A DNA stretch of 64,000 bases from Weeksellaceae bacterium (GCA_022013695.1 JAKLPS010000012.1:1-64000), one strand, 5' to 3'; positions 52,752 through 62,660 are shown, counted from the stretch's first letter. Translations and numbers: made by a program. Notes: generated from the sequence alone by a model not told the origin.

Positions 52752-53102
52752 ATGGATAAAAGTAAATATGTACAAATGAATGAACTTCCCCATCTTCAGG
52801 TGGGGAATTTAAAGCTTTTTCCTTTTGCAGGGGATAAGCTAATGACGGTGCAGGCAGACCTACCAAAAGGAAGTATAGCTGCCAAACATTCTCATCCTCA
52901 CGAACAAATGAGTTATGTGGTCAAAGGTCAGGTGAAAGTAAGAATGAAAGGTGAAGAATTTACTTTGTCGCAAGGCGGAGTTGTACACTTTCCTTCTAAT
53001 GAAGAGCACGAATTGGAAGCTGTAGAAGACACTCTTCTTCTCGACATCTTCACCCCAGTGAGAGAAGATTTTATCCAAAAATTAAAAGATGCTGCTAAAT
53101 GA
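52752..53102 (+). CDS. small cupin-domain protein
   Basis: The 116-residue protein is a single cupin barrel. The first metal motif is AAKHSHPHEQMSYVVKGQ and the second VHFPSNEEHELEAVED, giving the two-His, Glu, His set. Small cupins like this act as isomerases, decarboxylases or ring-opening dioxygenases. Here it could process the ring-cleavage product; the exact reaction is not known. It overlaps the following SDR gene by 4 bases (ATGATGG). Confidence 0.85.
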   Translation: MDKSKYVQMNELPHLQVGNLKLFPFAGDKLMTVQADLPKGSIAAKHSHPHEQMSYVVKGQVKVRMKGEEFTLSQGGVVHFPSNEEHELEAVEDTLLLDIFTPVREDFIQKLKDAAK

Positions 53103-53863
53103 TGGAAAGAAAAATTGCATTGCTTACAGGAGCTTCTAAGGGCATCGGATATGCCACTGCAGAAATGATGGCCAAAAAAGGATATGAATTGATCATCAAC
53201 AGCAGGAATACAGCTGATGCGGTGAAAAAACTCCAGGAATATGGCGCAATAGTAGAGGGAGTGGATGGAAGTTTGGGCGATGCTGCCACCATCTCAGCTT
53301 TAATAGCCAAAGTAGAAGAAAAAGGTCAAATAGATGCTTTGCTCCTCAACCATGGAGGACCTCCTGTAAAACCTTTTATGGAAGTATCCAATGCAGAATG
53401 GGAAACTTATACCAGTATCATGCTGCACGGCCCCCTTAGGCTTTTGCGAGAATTGACACCCCTCATGCAGAAACAGCAGGAGTGTAGAGTGGTAGCAATA
53501 GGTTCTTTTACTGTTAAAAGCCCACGCGCGGGGATTGTCTTATCTAACAGTTTGAGGGCAGCCTTAGTTAACGCGTTAAAGACCGCAGCTATGGAATTAG
53601 GCAGTGATGGGATATTAATCAATACAGTAGCTCCGGGTTACATTGCTACGCAACGAATTCTGGATTTTAATCAGCGGTACGCAGATCAAGAGAACATCAG
53701 CAAAGAAGAGGTCGACCAAAGAACAATCCAAGAAATTCCGTTGAAGAAATTTGGCGAGCCCGAAGATGTGGCAGCATTAATCACTTTTCTGCTGTCGGAA
53801 GAAAACCAGTATATCACGGGTCAGAATATACATGTAGACGGAGGATTAATTACAGCCAATTGA
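53099..53863 (+). CDS. atypical SDR oxidoreductase 1 (no YxxxK motif)
   Basis: The 254-residue protein has the Rossmann loop TGASKGIGYA and an SDR C-terminus (GQNIHVDGGL). The catalytic positions are changed: NNAG is replaced by NHGGP and the YxxxK motif reads SNSLR (S149...R153), so both Tyr and Lys are lost, while Ser136 remains. This fits the BKR-like SDR subgroup whose catalytic tetrad is not conserved. Its reaction is unknown. Confidence 0.85.
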   Translation: MMERKIALLTGASKGIGYATAEMMAKKGYELIINSRNTADAVKKLQEYGAIVEGVDGSLGDAATISALIAKVEEKGQIDALLLNHGGPPVKPFMEVSNAEWETYTSIMLHGPLRLLRELTPLMQKQQECRVVAIGSFTVKSPRAGIVLSNSLRAALVNALKTAAMELGSDGILINTVAPGYIATQRILDFNQRYADQENISKEEVDQRTIQEIPLKKFGEPEDVAALITFLLSEENQYITGQNIHVDGGLITAN

Positions 53864-53867
53864 TAAA

Positions 53868-54653
53868 ATGGATTTACAACTTAAGAACAAAATAGCCTTT
53901 GTAGCTGGAGCCAGCCAAGGTATGGGAGCAGCTGTAGCAGAAGAGCTATCCAGAGAAGGAGCAATAGTGTACGCATGTGCTCGCACAAAAGAAAGTATTC
54001 AAGAAAAAGCAAAAAATATTGAAGGAAAGACTGGAAACAAAGTCATTCCTTTAGTATGCGACGTTACCAACGAAAGCGACATCATAAAAGCTTTTGATAC
54101 GGTACAAGAACAACAAGGAAAACTGGATTTGCTTTTCACCAATTCAGGAGCCCCTTCTGCGGGAAATCTATCCTCCCTTTCTTCCGAAGATTGGGACAAA
54201 GGTTACACGACCATTATAGCATCTGTGAGGCATCTCTGTTACCATGCTTTGAAAATTCTTAGTGAGAAAGGGAGTATTGTGCTCAATACTTCAAGTTATA
54301 TACGGCAGCCGTCCGTAGATTACACCCTGGCTTCCAATCTGCGACTGGCTGTGGCTGGTATGGTCAAAACTTTTTCAGAAGAATTGGCTCCTAAGGGTAT
54401 TCGGGTAAACGGTATTGCCCCGGGATATACGAATACCGAAGTTGTGGCTAAATATGTAGAGATGGTGGCAAAGCAAAAAAGTCAAGACATAGAAGAGACA
54501 GAAAAACAAATGGCGGCAAACATTCCTTTAGGTCGTTTTGCAGCACCGGAAGAGATTGGTAGAGTTGCCACGTTTTTGCTTTCTCCCGCAGCTTCCTTTG
54601 TCACCGGATCAATATGGACTGTTGATGGTGGAGAATCAAAATTCCCAATTTAG
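53868..54653 (+). CDS. atypical SDR oxidoreductase 2 (no YxxxK motif)
   Basis: The 261-residue protein has GASQGMGAAVA at the cofactor loop and TVDGGES near the end. The motif positions again differ from classical SDRs: TNSGAP in place of NNAG, and ASNLR (A155...R159) in place of YxxxK. It is from the same subgroup as its neighbour, and the two genes are 4 bases apart. The pair probably arose by old duplication and may form a heteromer; that is inference. Confidence 0.85.
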   Translation: MDLQLKNKIAFVAGASQGMGAAVAEELSREGAIVYACARTKESIQEKAKNIEGKTGNKVIPLVCDVTNESDIIKAFDTVQEQQGKLDLLFTNSGAPSAGNLSSLSSEDWDKGYTTIIASVRHLCYHALKILSEKGSIVLNTSSYIRQPSVDYTLASNLRLAVAGMVKTFSEELAPKGIRVNGIAPGYTNTEVVAKYVEMVAKQKSQDIEETEKQMAANIPLGRFAAPEEIGRVATFLLSPAASFVTGSIWTVDGGESKFPI

Positions 54654-54656
54654 GAC

Positions 54657-55661
54657 ATGAAAAACCCAAGGTATATTATTTCAGTCAGCAATAAAGTCAG
54701 CGATGAGGAGATTGAATACTATAGAAGGGAACTTGAGGGAATGGCAGAAGTTCATTTTCTTAATGGCTTATCCCCAGAAATTCAGAATGAAAAACTCAAA
54801 GACTCGAACATCTTAATTGCTCGAAATCCCACCGTTGAACTTCCCGAAGTGGAGGATCGAGCCTTTAAAGGAATTCGGTTTATCCAACTCCTTTCGGCTG
54901 GTTATGACCATCTGGATTTTAGCAGGTTTCCCAAGGACACCATTGTAGCCGGTAATATGGGCGCCTATGCAAAGCCAATGGCAGAGCATGGCGTGGGTAT
55001 GATCTTATCATTGGCCAAAAATTTAAGACTAAGGCATGAAGAAATGAAACAGGGAATATTCAATCAATTTGACAGTAAATCTATGCTGATTGACCAAAAA
55101 GTTTGTGGAATAATCGGTTATGGAAGTATTGGAAAGCGTATTGGGCAGATAATGAAGTCGGCTTTTGATTGTAAAATATTCGCCATAAACACCAGCGGCA
55201 ACAGTACGGAAAAAACCGACTGGATTGGAACACTAGACGAATTGGATTTCCTGCTCTCTAATTCAGATTTTGTGGTCATCACAATCCCACTAACAGAAGA
55301 GACTAACAATCTTATCGGCCACGCAGAACTCAATAAAATGAAAGATAATGCTATCCTGGTCAACCTGGCCCGGGGACAAATCATTGAGGAAGAGCCTTTA
55401 TTCCAAAAGCTTAAAGCGACCCCAACCTTCAAGGCGGCTATAGATGCCTGGTGGATAGAACCTTTTTTTGTAAATAAATTTGAATTGAATTTTCCGTTTT
55501 TAGAATTACCAAACGTCTTGGGATCCCCGCACAATTCCGCAATGGTCGAAGGAGTGCTGCTTCATTCAAGCAAGATGGGAATAGAGAATGTGAAAAAGTA
55601 TATCACCACAGGAAAAGCGGAAAGAATCCTGGACCTGTCCAACCATAAAACTTTTCAATAG
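54657..55661 (+). CDS. D-2-hydroxyacid dehydrogenase family protein
   Basis: The 334-residue protein has the NAD-binding loop IIGYGSIGKRIG (near residue 155) and the catalytic Arg in LVNLARG, Glu in IEEEPLF and His in SPHNSAM. It would reduce a 2-oxoacid or oxidise a 2-hydroxyacid, which suits a late step after ring fission, where 2-oxoacids arise. It is 3 bases past the SDR 2 stop and is the last gene of the cluster. Confidence 0.88.
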   Translation: MKNPRYIISVSNKVSDEEIEYYRRELEGMAEVHFLNGLSPEIQNEKLKDSNILIARNPTVELPEVEDRAFKGIRFIQLLSAGYDHLDFSRFPKDTIVAGNMGAYAKPMAEHGVGMILSLAKNLRLRHEEMKQGIFNQFDSKSMLIDQKVCGIIGYGSIGKRIGQIMKSAFDCKIFAINTSGNSTEKTDWIGTLDELDFLLSNSDFVVITIPLTEETNNLIGHAELNKMKDNAILVNLARGQIIEEEPLFQKLKATPTFKAAIDAWWIEPFFVNKFELNFPFLELPNVLGSPHNSAMVEGVLLHSSKMGIENVKKYITTGKAERILDLSNHKTFQ

Positions 55662-55820
55662 AGAACTATAAATATGTCATCAACTTCTAAATTTTAAGGA
55701 CTTCATATACACCCGCATATTTGAAGATTTCAATAAGTGGCCATTCAATAAAATTCCACACTTAAATTGTTAAATTCAATAAGTTGAATACATTTTTAGA
55801 AGCGGCCAAATAAAAAACAG

Positions 55821-56543
55821 TCAGCTTATGGGTGTTTTTCTTATTTTTTTATTTTCTCTGAAAAATTCAATTTTTTTAGTTTTCAGATTTATTTTTACGA
55901 TTCCACTTCTTATTCCCAAGAAAATATTTTCTTCGTCAAAAACAGCAATTGAATTTGGATATAAACTTCCCCAAAATTCTTTCTCAAATAGTTTAGTTTT
56001 TTTGAAATTTTCTATTTCATAAAAATTTTGATGTGAGGCTACAAAAATTTTATTGTTATAAGTTGTAACTGCTTCGGGAGCGTCTTCAAAATCAATAAGC
56101 TTTTTATAACTAAAATCTTTTGGGTACAGTTCATAAAGTTTGCCTTCACTTGTAGATAAATGAGCTAAGCCTTCGATAAAAAAAAATCGATTCTGAAATT
56201 TGAAAATTTGTACAATGTTTCCAGATTTGATTTTCTTAATTGGCAAAATATCATCATTTGATTTAAAAGATAATTCTCCGCCCCATTCTCCACCATTTTC
56301 ACCAATGAGTTTTCCTCCAAGAATATTCAATGTTGAAGAGTTTCTGTATGTAGTTTTTTCAACAACAAGTTTTCCATTCTCGTTTTTTACTAAATAATCA
56401 TCATTCGAATAGTTAAGATTATACCATTCATCACTATAAAGCTTGGGTATTTTATTCTCATAAAAATTTTCTGGAATGCTTATAGATTTTTGATTTGTAC
56501 AAGAGATGATGAAAAGTAATAACAAAAATGAGAATTTGTTCAT
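55821..56543 (-). CDS. lipoprotein of unknown function
   Basis: The 240-residue product starts with a lipoprotein signal (LLLLFIISC, lipobox Cys15). The mature part is rich in aromatics and charged residues with repeated short beta strands (VVEKTTYRNSSTLN, FRFNRFFFIEGLAH-like, KIFVASHQNFYEI), suggesting a propeller or repeat beta fold. I know no family for it. It is A+T-rich, lies 9 bases downstream of guaC and may share its transcript by read-through. Confidence 0.75.
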   Translation of the reverse strand: MNKFSFLLLLFIISCTNQKSISIPENFYENKIPKLYSDEWYNLNYSNDDYLVKNENGKLVVEKTTYRNSSTLNILGGKLIGENGGEWGGELSFKSNDDILPIKKIKSGNIVQIFKFQNRFFFIEGLAHLSTSEGKLYELYPKDFSYKKLIDFEDAPEAVTTYNNKIFVASHQNFYEIENFKKTKLFEKEFWGSLYPNSIAVFDEENIFLGIRSGIVKINLKTKKIEFFRENKKIRKTPIS

Positions 56544-56552
56544 ATTAAGATT

Positions 56553-57593
56553 CTATCCGTTAAAAACCTGATTCTCCTGCTCCTGAACCCGGATAAAAGT
56601 CGTTCGCTTAGAAAGTTCCTTCAACTTCGAAGCACCAACATAAGTGCAAGTGGAACGAACGCCTCCAAGAATATCTTTCACCGTTTCCGAAACCGGACCT
56701 TTGTATGCCACTTTCACGGTTTTCCCCTCAGAAGCCCGATATTCTGCCACGCCGCCGGAATGTTTATCCATCGCGGTTTGAGAACTCATTCCGTAGAATA
56801 ATCTGAAAGTTTTTCCATTTTCCGTAATCAGCTCGCCGCCACTTTCGTCGTGTCCGGCAAACATTCCGCCCAACATCACAAAATCTGAACCGCCACCAAA
56901 GGCTTTCGCTACGTCACCAGGAACTTTGCACCCGCCGTCGCCAATGATTTGTCCGCCCAATCCGTGCGCTGCATCCGCACATTCGATGATTGCCGAAAGT
57001 TGCGGATAGCCAACGCCCGTTTTTACACGCGTTGTACAAACTGAACCCGGGCCAATTCCTACTTTAATCATATCAGCGCCAGCCAAAATCAATTCTTCCA
57101 CCATTTCGCCGGTGACGACGTTTCCTGCCATGATGATTTTATCGGCGAAATTTTTTCTTGCTTTCTTTACAAACTGAACAAAATGCTCGGAATAGCCGTT
57201 TGCAACATCAATGCAAAGAAACTGGATCTTGGGATTGGCATCCAAAATGGTTTTGATTTTTTCTTCGTCCGCTTTTCCGGTTCCGGTGCTCAGGGCGATG
57301 TATTGGTAGAATTCGTCGGTTTTTCCTTCCAAGAATTGATTCCATTCTTCGGCGGAATAATGTTTGTGAATGGCCGTGATGATTTTTTCTTTTGATAAGG
57401 CTTCTGCCATTTCGAACGTTCCGACTGTGTCCATATTGGCGGCAATCAGCGGAACGCCGCTCCATTTTTTCTTCGTGTGCAGAAAAGTGAATTCTCTTTC
57501 TATCGTCACTTCCGACCGGGATTTGAGGGTGGATCGCTTCGGGCGAAACATCACATCTTTGAACCCCAACTTGATTTCGTTTTCTATTCGCAT
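56553..57593 (-). CDS. guaC: GMP reductase
   Basis: GuaC reduces GMP to IMP and ammonia, balancing purine pools. The 346-residue protein has the IMPDH-type barrel with the catalytic Cys in [17 protein letters not shown] and the [20 protein letters not shown] segment. It lacks CBS domains, and the [12 protein letters not shown] flap differs from IMPDH and fits GMP reductase. Confidence 0.92.
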   Translation of the reverse strand: MRIENEIKLGFKDVMFRPKRSTLKSRSEVTIEREFTFLHTKKKWSGVPLIAANMDTVGTFEMAEALSKEKIITAIHKHYSAEEWNQFLEGKTDEFYQYIALSTGTGKADEEKIKTILDANPKIQFLCIDVANGYSEHFVQFVKKARKNFADKIIMAGNVVTGEMVEELILAGADMIKVGIGPGSVCTTRVKTGVGYPQLSAIIECADAAHGLGGQIIGDGGCKVPGDVAKAFGGGSDFVMLGGMFAGHDESGGELITENGKTFRLFYGMSSQTAMDKHSGGVAEYRASEGKTVKVAYKGPVSETVKDILGGVRSTCTYVGASKLKELSKRTTFIRVQEQENQVFNG

Positions 57594-57727
57594 AAGCCAA
57601 AATTAGCATTATTTTTCTTGGAAATCAAGATTGTTTTAGTAAAACGTTTCGAAAATCCAAAGACAATTTAATCACTTGAAACCGTTATTAAATTCCATCA
57701 GAATTCAAATTCTAAAGTTAGAATCTC

Positions 57728-57735
57728 TATTTTTG
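57728..57735 (+). promoter_or_regulatory. putative -7 element of the glycosyltransferase gene
   Basis: TATTTTTG is an exact TAnnTTTG match that ends 5 bases before the GTG at 57741. Transcription would then begin at or near the start codon, so the mRNA may be leaderless. No good -33 TTTG is seen. Confidence 0.4.
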
Positions 57736-57740
57736 CTATT

Positions 57741-58943
57741 GTGAAAAATTTGGTCATCATAGGTCTCGTCATTCCCGAGCCAGCTTCTACGGCGGCAGGA
57801 CATAGGATGATGCAGTTGATCCAGCTTTTTTCTGAAGCTAATTACAAAATCACATTTCTGACCGCTTCAAATAACATTGAATTTTCCGAGAAAATCGAAG
57901 TTCATAAGATTGAAATCAATAATGAAAGTTTTGATGAGAAGGTTAGAAATCTCAATCCTGATGTCGTCCTTTTTGACCGCTATGTCACCGAGGAACAATT
58001 CGGTTGGCGCGTTTCTGAGAATTGCCCTGATGCTGCGAAAATCATTGATACAGAAGATCTGCATTTTCTGAGAGAAGCGCGGCGCAAAGCTTTTGTTGAA
58101 AGGAGAAATCTTGAAAAGAGCGATCTCGTTAATGATATTTTTCTAAGAGAAATTGCCTCGATTTTGCGTTGTGATCTGGCATTAATCATTTCACAATTTG
58201 AATATAAATTGTTGATTAATGACTTTAAAATCAATCCCGATATTCTGTTTTACATTCCATTTTTAACTGAGAATTTTGAGAAAAGTAAAATTCCATTTGA
58301 AGACCGAAAACACTTTGTAAGCATCGGAAATTTCCTCCACGAACCCAATTGGCAAACGGTTTTGAAATTGAAACAAATCTGGAAAGCGATGAAGAAAAAA
58401 CTTCCGGAAGCCGAACTTCATATTTATGGGGCTTATGCCGGCCAGAAGGTTGGCGAACTTCATAATGAGAAAGATGGATTTCTGGTAAAAGGAAGAGCGA
58501 ATTCTGCGGAAGATATTTTTGATAAAGCAAAAGTTCTGCTGGCGCCGATTCCTTTTGGCGCTGGAATCAAGGGTAAACTTTGGGAAAGTATGAAGCACGG
58601 ATTACCCAATGTTACAAGCTCAGTTGGAGCAGAAGCGATGCACGAAAATCTCCCTTGGAATGGTTTCATTGAAGATATTGACGCGGCTTTTGTTAATAAA
58701 GCAATTGAGCTTTATCAGGATGAAAAGATTTGGAACCAAGCACAGGAAAATGGATATAAGATTATGGATTCTCTTTTCAGAAAAGAATTGTTCGCAGGGT
58801 CTTTCATTAATAAAGTTTTGGAAATTGAGAACAATTTGGAAAATCACAGAACCGAAAATTATTTAAGTAAAATCCTTCAGCACCATCAATTGAACTCCAC
58901 AAAATATATGAGCCGCTGGATCGAGGAGAAGAATAGGAAATAA
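57741..58943 (+). CDS. glycosyltransferase (GT4 type)
   Basis: The 400-residue protein starts at a GTG (MKNLVIIGLVIPEPASTAAG), which places the first beta strand and the sugar-nucleotide loop. The C-terminal domain contains FVSIGNFLHEPNWQTV and the acceptor-side APIPFGAGIKGKLWESMKHG, then EAMHENLP, a GT4 pattern with the E/D-x7-E region. There is no signal peptide. Donor and acceptor are unknown, and no polysaccharide cluster lies next to it. Confidence 0.85.
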   Translation: MKNLVIIGLVIPEPASTAAGHRMMQLIQLFSEANYKITFLTASNNIEFSEKIEVHKIEINNESFDEKVRNLNPDVVLFDRYVTEEQFGWRVSENCPDAAKIIDTEDLHFLREARRKAFVERRNLEKSDLVNDIFLREIASILRCDLALIISQFEYKLLINDFKINPDILFYIPFLTENFEKSKIPFEDRKHFVSIGNFLHEPNWQTVLKLKQIWKAMKKKLPEAELHIYGAYAGQKVGELHNEKDGFLVKGRANSAEDIFDKAKVLLAPIPFGAGIKGKLWESMKHGLPNVTSSVGAEAMHENLPWNGFIEDIDAAFVNKAIELYQDEKIWNQAQENGYKIMDSLFRKELFAGSFINKVLEIENNLENHRTENYLSKILQHHQLNSTKYMSRWIEEKNRK

Positions 58944-58973
58944 CAGAGGGCTTTATGAAATTCGATTGTATCA

Positions 58974-58997
58974 TAAAAAAAGCCTCCAGAAGAGGCC
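58974..58997 (-). terminator. terminator of bglX
   Basis: Read on the minus strand, GCCTC TTCTG GAGGC is followed by TTTTTTT. The hairpin is 27 bases past the GH3 gene stop and could also stop the convergent glycosyltransferase transcript. Confidence 0.75.
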
Positions 58998-59023
58998 GTT
59001 TAATGTGCGAAACTGATGGTGCA

Positions 59024-61444
59024 TCAATAATTTGGTTTTAAATCTGAAAATTCTTTATCCGCCTTGAAAACGGGCTGCACTTTTTTCACCACGAGATCTT
59101 TTTTCAATTGAAATTCAGAAGTCTGTCTTACATCCAATGACGAGGCTCCGAGGTCAATTTTGTAGATCCCGGCCTCGGCAATCCACGCAGATTTTGCAGG
59201 GATAAAAGAAGCCAAATCTTCCGGCTTCAGTTGCATTGTAATCCATTCGCTTTCGCCAGGTTTTAATGCTTTGGTTTTGGCAAATGCTTTGAGTTCGGAA
59301 CTTGGTTTATCGATCATTTTGTGGGGCGCAGTTAGGTATAATTCTACGATTTCTTTTCCAGCCAGTTTTCCAGTATTGGTAATTTTCACGCCCACTTTCA
59401 GGTCTTTTTTGAAAGTAGAACTGCTTATTTTGACATCCGAATAAGAAAAATCGGTATAAGATTTTCCAAATCCAAATTCGTAGGAAGGTTTGACATTGAA
59501 GGTATTAAAATACCGATATCCAACATAGATTCCTTCTTCGTAGGTTACTTCTTTGGGGTCATTAGGAGGCGTACCGAGCCAATTTTTTGCAGACGGCGTG
59601 TCTTCATACTTCATTGGAAAGGTCATTGTCAATTTGCCGGAAGGATTTACTTTTCCAGCCAAAACATCTGCAACAGAGTTTCCGCCTTCTTGTCCTGGTT
59701 GCCAAGCGAGAAGGATGGCGTCCACCTTGTCTTTCCAAGATGCGGTTTCTATAACCCCACCAATATTGAGAATCACGACTACTTTTTTTCCCGTTGCGTG
59801 AAAGGCTTTTGAAACCTTATCGATCAGCGCAATTTCGTCATTTGCCAAATTAAAGTCGTTATCTACCGACCTGTCGCCTCCTTCACCGGAATTTCTCCCT
59901 AAGGTTAAGATGGCAATGGCAGTATTGGCCGCTTTTTTATGGATGAGTTCGTCGCTCATTTCCATTTCTGGCAAGCGTTCTGGCAATGCTAAAATCCCTT
60001 TTCCTTTGCGTCTCTTTTTTTCTGCTGTCGCTTCTTTTTCTGCAAACGGAACATACAAAGTAGAGAGTTCTTGGTCTATTTGGAAGCCGGCATTTTTTAA
60101 ACCTTCCAGTAGAGAAACGGTGTGTTTGTTATTCACGCTTCCGCTTCCCGTGCCGCCGGTGATAAAATCATACGAAGTTACCCCGAAAAGGGACACGACC
60201 TCGTTTTTGGAGGAGAAAGGCAAGGTGTTTTTTTCATTTTTTAGCAAAATCATTCCTTCGGAAGCCGCATTTCTGGCCACTTCCGAATGTTGTGTCAAGC
60301 TGGGCTGATTAGAGTATTGGTAATTGGAAAAAACAGGAGATCTGAAAGCCAGTTCCAAGATTCTTTTCACGTTTTTGTTGGCGATTTCTTGGGATAATTT
60401 TCCTGAATTCAAAGCGTCTAACAAATCTTTTTTTTGCACAGAAACGCCTGGCATTAGAAGATCATTGCCAGCGTTCATCTGTGCCACCACATCGCTTCCT
60501 TGTTTTTTGAAAATCGCCATAAAGCCATCAAACCCCCCGAACCAGTCCGTCATTACCATTCCTTTGTAACCCCATTCCTCGCGCAAAATGTTGGTTAATA
60601 AATCTTTGCTGGCAGAGGTGTAAACGCCATTTATCTTATTATAGGAAGACATCACCGTCCAAGGTTGAGATTCCTTCACCGCAATTTCAAAACCTTTGAG
60701 ATAGATTTCTCTCATCGCGCGTTCGGAAATGTGCTCGTTGATCGACATTCGATTGGTCTCTTGGTTATTGGCCGCAAAATGTTTGATCGATGTCCCCACG
60801 CCATTTTCTTGAACACCGTTGACATAAGCGGCAGCAATTTTCCCAGAAATCAGAGGATCTTCAGAATAATATTCGAAATTTCTACCACAAAGCGGATTTC
60901 TATGAATATTGAGCGCAGGCGCCAGCAGCACATCCACGCCGTATTCCTTCACTTCATTTCCTAAGGCTTTCCCCACTTGTTTTATCAAATCGGTGTTCCA
61001 GCTCGAAGCGAGCGAAGTGCCTACAGGAAAGGCAGTGGCGTAATAGGTTTTAGCATCATTTTCTCGGGTGGCGTTGATTCTAAGGCCAGCCGGTCCGTCT
61101 GCCACGGTAACCGAAGGAATTCCGAATCTTTCCAAAGCAAAAGTACCGCCAGCAGCACCTGGCACTTTTCCACTTTTCGCATCGCCAACCGGCTGAAAAT
61201 TTTCTGTAAGACCAGGCATTCCAATACCGATGAGCAGAGCCGCTTTTTCCTCGTTGGTCATTTCTTTGATGATAGCATCAATTCTTTTGTCAGCACTCAA
61301 ATTGGGGTCTTCCCAAAGATCCAATTTTCCGTTTTTGTTGCTATCAACTAAGGTTTTGCCTTTTATATTATTTGTGTTTTGTGCATTGATACCCGAACTT
61401 AGCAACGGCAGGAGAAATAATGCAAAAATTTTGAAAATTTTCAT
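59024..61444 (-). CDS. bglX: beta-glucosidase (glycoside hydrolase family 3)
   Basis: This exported enzyme removes terminal beta-linked glucose or a similar sugar. The 806-residue protein has a signal peptide (about 1-21, SSGINAQ). It also has the GH3 N-terminal barrel with KH at 221-222 and nucleophile D300 in GMVMTDW, the C-terminal sandwich with acid/base Glu in NSGEGGDR (E521), and a fibronectin-III-like end (about 700-806). The 20-bp gap links it to the upstream esterase gene. Confidence 0.92.
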   Translation of the reverse strand: MKIFKIFALFLLPLLSSGINAQNTNNIKGKTLVDSNKNGKLDLWEDPNLSADKRIDAIIKEMTNEEKAALLIGIGMPGLTENFQPVGDAKSGKVPGAAGGTFALERFGIPSVTVADGPAGLRINATRENDAKTYYATAFPVGTSLASSWNTDLIKQVGKALGNEVKEYGVDVLLAPALNIHRNPLCGRNFEYYSEDPLISGKIAAAYVNGVQENGVGTSIKHFAANNQETNRMSINEHISERAMREIYLKGFEIAVKESQPWTVMSSYNKINGVYTSASKDLLTNILREEWGYKGMVMTDWFGGFDGFMAIFKKQGSDVVAQMNAGNDLLMPGVSVQKKDLLDALNSGKLSQEIANKNVKRILELAFRSPVFSNYQYSNQPSLTQHSEVARNAASEGMILLKNEKNTLPFSSKNEVVSLFGVTSYDFITGGTGSGSVNNKHTVSLLEGLKNAGFQIDQELSTLYVPFAEKEATAEKKRRKGKGILALPERLPEMEMSDELIHKKAANTAIAILTLGRNSGEGGDRSVDNDFNLANDEIALIDKVSKAFHATGKKVVVILNIGGVIETASWKDKVDAILLAWQPGQEGGNSVADVLAGKVNPSGKLTMTFPMKYEDTPSAKNWLGTPPNDPKEVTYEEGIYVGYRYFNTFNVKPSYEFGFGKSYTDFSYSDVKISSSTFKKDLKVGVKITNTGKLAGKEIVELYLTAPHKMIDKPSSELKAFAKTKALKPGESEWITMQLKPEDLASFIPAKSAWIAEAGIYKIDLGASSLDVRQTSEFQLKKDLVVKKVQPVFKADKEFSDLKPNY

Positions 61445-61463
61445 AAAATTTATTTTGAAATTT

Positions 61464-62636
61464 TTAATTGAATAATAAGGGGAGGAACTCGGTAAGATAA
61501 GTGCGCCAATTGATCCACGTGTGCCCGCCGGTAGATTCTACGTATTGATATTTGAAATGGAGTGCGTCTAATTTTTGTCGGAAATCGGCTACATTTTTAT
61601 ATAGGAAGTCGTCCTTTCCAATTCCAATCCAATACAATTGGTACTGATTGTTCGACTGCGTTTTTAACTTGTCATCGATGTTTTTATAAATCTCCGAAAG
61701 TGCATTTCTTGGTGGCATTACGGCTGGAGAAAATAAGCCTACGTAAGCAAACGTTTTAGGGTAATTGGCAGAAATGTAGAGAGAATGAAAGCCACCCATT
61801 GATAGGCCGGCAATTGCCCGGCTGTTTACGTCTTTTTTTGCCCTATAATTATTTTCTGTAAAATCAATAATTTCTCTAAAATAAGTCTCCATTTCGGCAT
61901 TAAGAGCATCTGGAGCCATCATTGTGGGTTTGTAAAATCCCTTGGCACTTTCTCCAGGAGCCGCTGTGGTGGAAGTGTGGCCGTTTGTCATCACCACAAT
62001 CATGGGTTTTGCTTTTCCCTGCGCAATCAAATTATCCAAAATCTGAGAAGCGCGGCCAAGCGTCATCCAAGACTCTTCATCACCGCCAAGCCCGTGCAAT
62101 AAATATAAAACGGGAAATTTTTCTTTAGAGTTTTCGTAGCCTGCCGGCGTGTAAATGGTAATTCTGCGGTCTGCTTTTGTTCCTTTGGACGGATACCATC
62201 TTTTAGAAACGGTTCCGTGCGGCACATTCTGGACTTTATAGTTAGCAGATTTGGGACCGTCGATATAAACCATATTCATAATATTGGCAATATCCCGCAC
62301 CAAATAGACATTATTAGGATCATCTACTTTGACGCCATCTACAAGAAAGGAATAGGTGTATAAATCTGGTGGCAGATTTGCCTGAGTGATTTCCCAAATG
62401 CCGTCCTGCTTTTGTTGTAAATCCAAAGTGGTGGGATCCCAATTTTTGGCGGGAAGCCAACTGCCCATCAATTTTACGGATTTTGCTTCAGGTGCTTTTA
62501 ACCGAAAAGTGACTGTAGTACCATTCACATCTGGTGAAACCAGTCCTTTTTTGGACGATGTGCCTAAGCTTTCTTGTGCTTGCATGCTAGGAAAACATAG
62601 AATGAATGCGGCGGTGATTATTTTTAATATTTTCAT
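61464..62636 (-). CDS. secreted esterase with N-terminal CBM48-like domain (feruloyl esterase type)
   Basis: The 390-residue product has a signal peptide (about 1-20, FPSMQAQ). An N-terminal immunoglobulin-like glycan-binding domain follows (VTFRLKAPEAKSVKLMGSWL, about 40-125). The C-terminal alpha/beta hydrolase of the esterase D/feruloyl esterase type has Ser in GLSMGG (S279), Asp at D342/D343 in GKDDF and His in GGHTWINWR (H372). Such enzymes strip acyl groups from plant polysaccharides. It is the first gene of an operon with bglX, which fits glycan breakdown. Confidence 0.9.
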   Translation of the reverse strand: MKILKIITAAFILCFPSMQAQESLGTSSKKGLVSPDVNGTTVTFRLKAPEAKSVKLMGSWLPAKNWDPTTLDLQQKQDGIWEITQANLPPDLYTYSFLVDGVKVDDPNNVYLVRDIANIMNMVYIDGPKSANYKVQNVPHGTVSKRWYPSKGTKADRRITIYTPAGYENSKEKFPVLYLLHGLGGDEESWMTLGRASQILDNLIAQGKAKPMIVVMTNGHTSTTAAPGESAKGFYKPTMMAPDALNAEMETYFREIIDFTENNYRAKKDVNSRAIAGLSMGGFHSLYISANYPKTFAYVGLFSPAVMPPRNALSEIYKNIDDKLKTQSNNQYQLYWIGIGKDDFLYKNVADFRQKLDALHFKYQYVESTGGHTWINWRTYLTEFLPLLFN

Positions 62637-62660
62637 TGCAATAAGGGTTTAATTGTAGAT

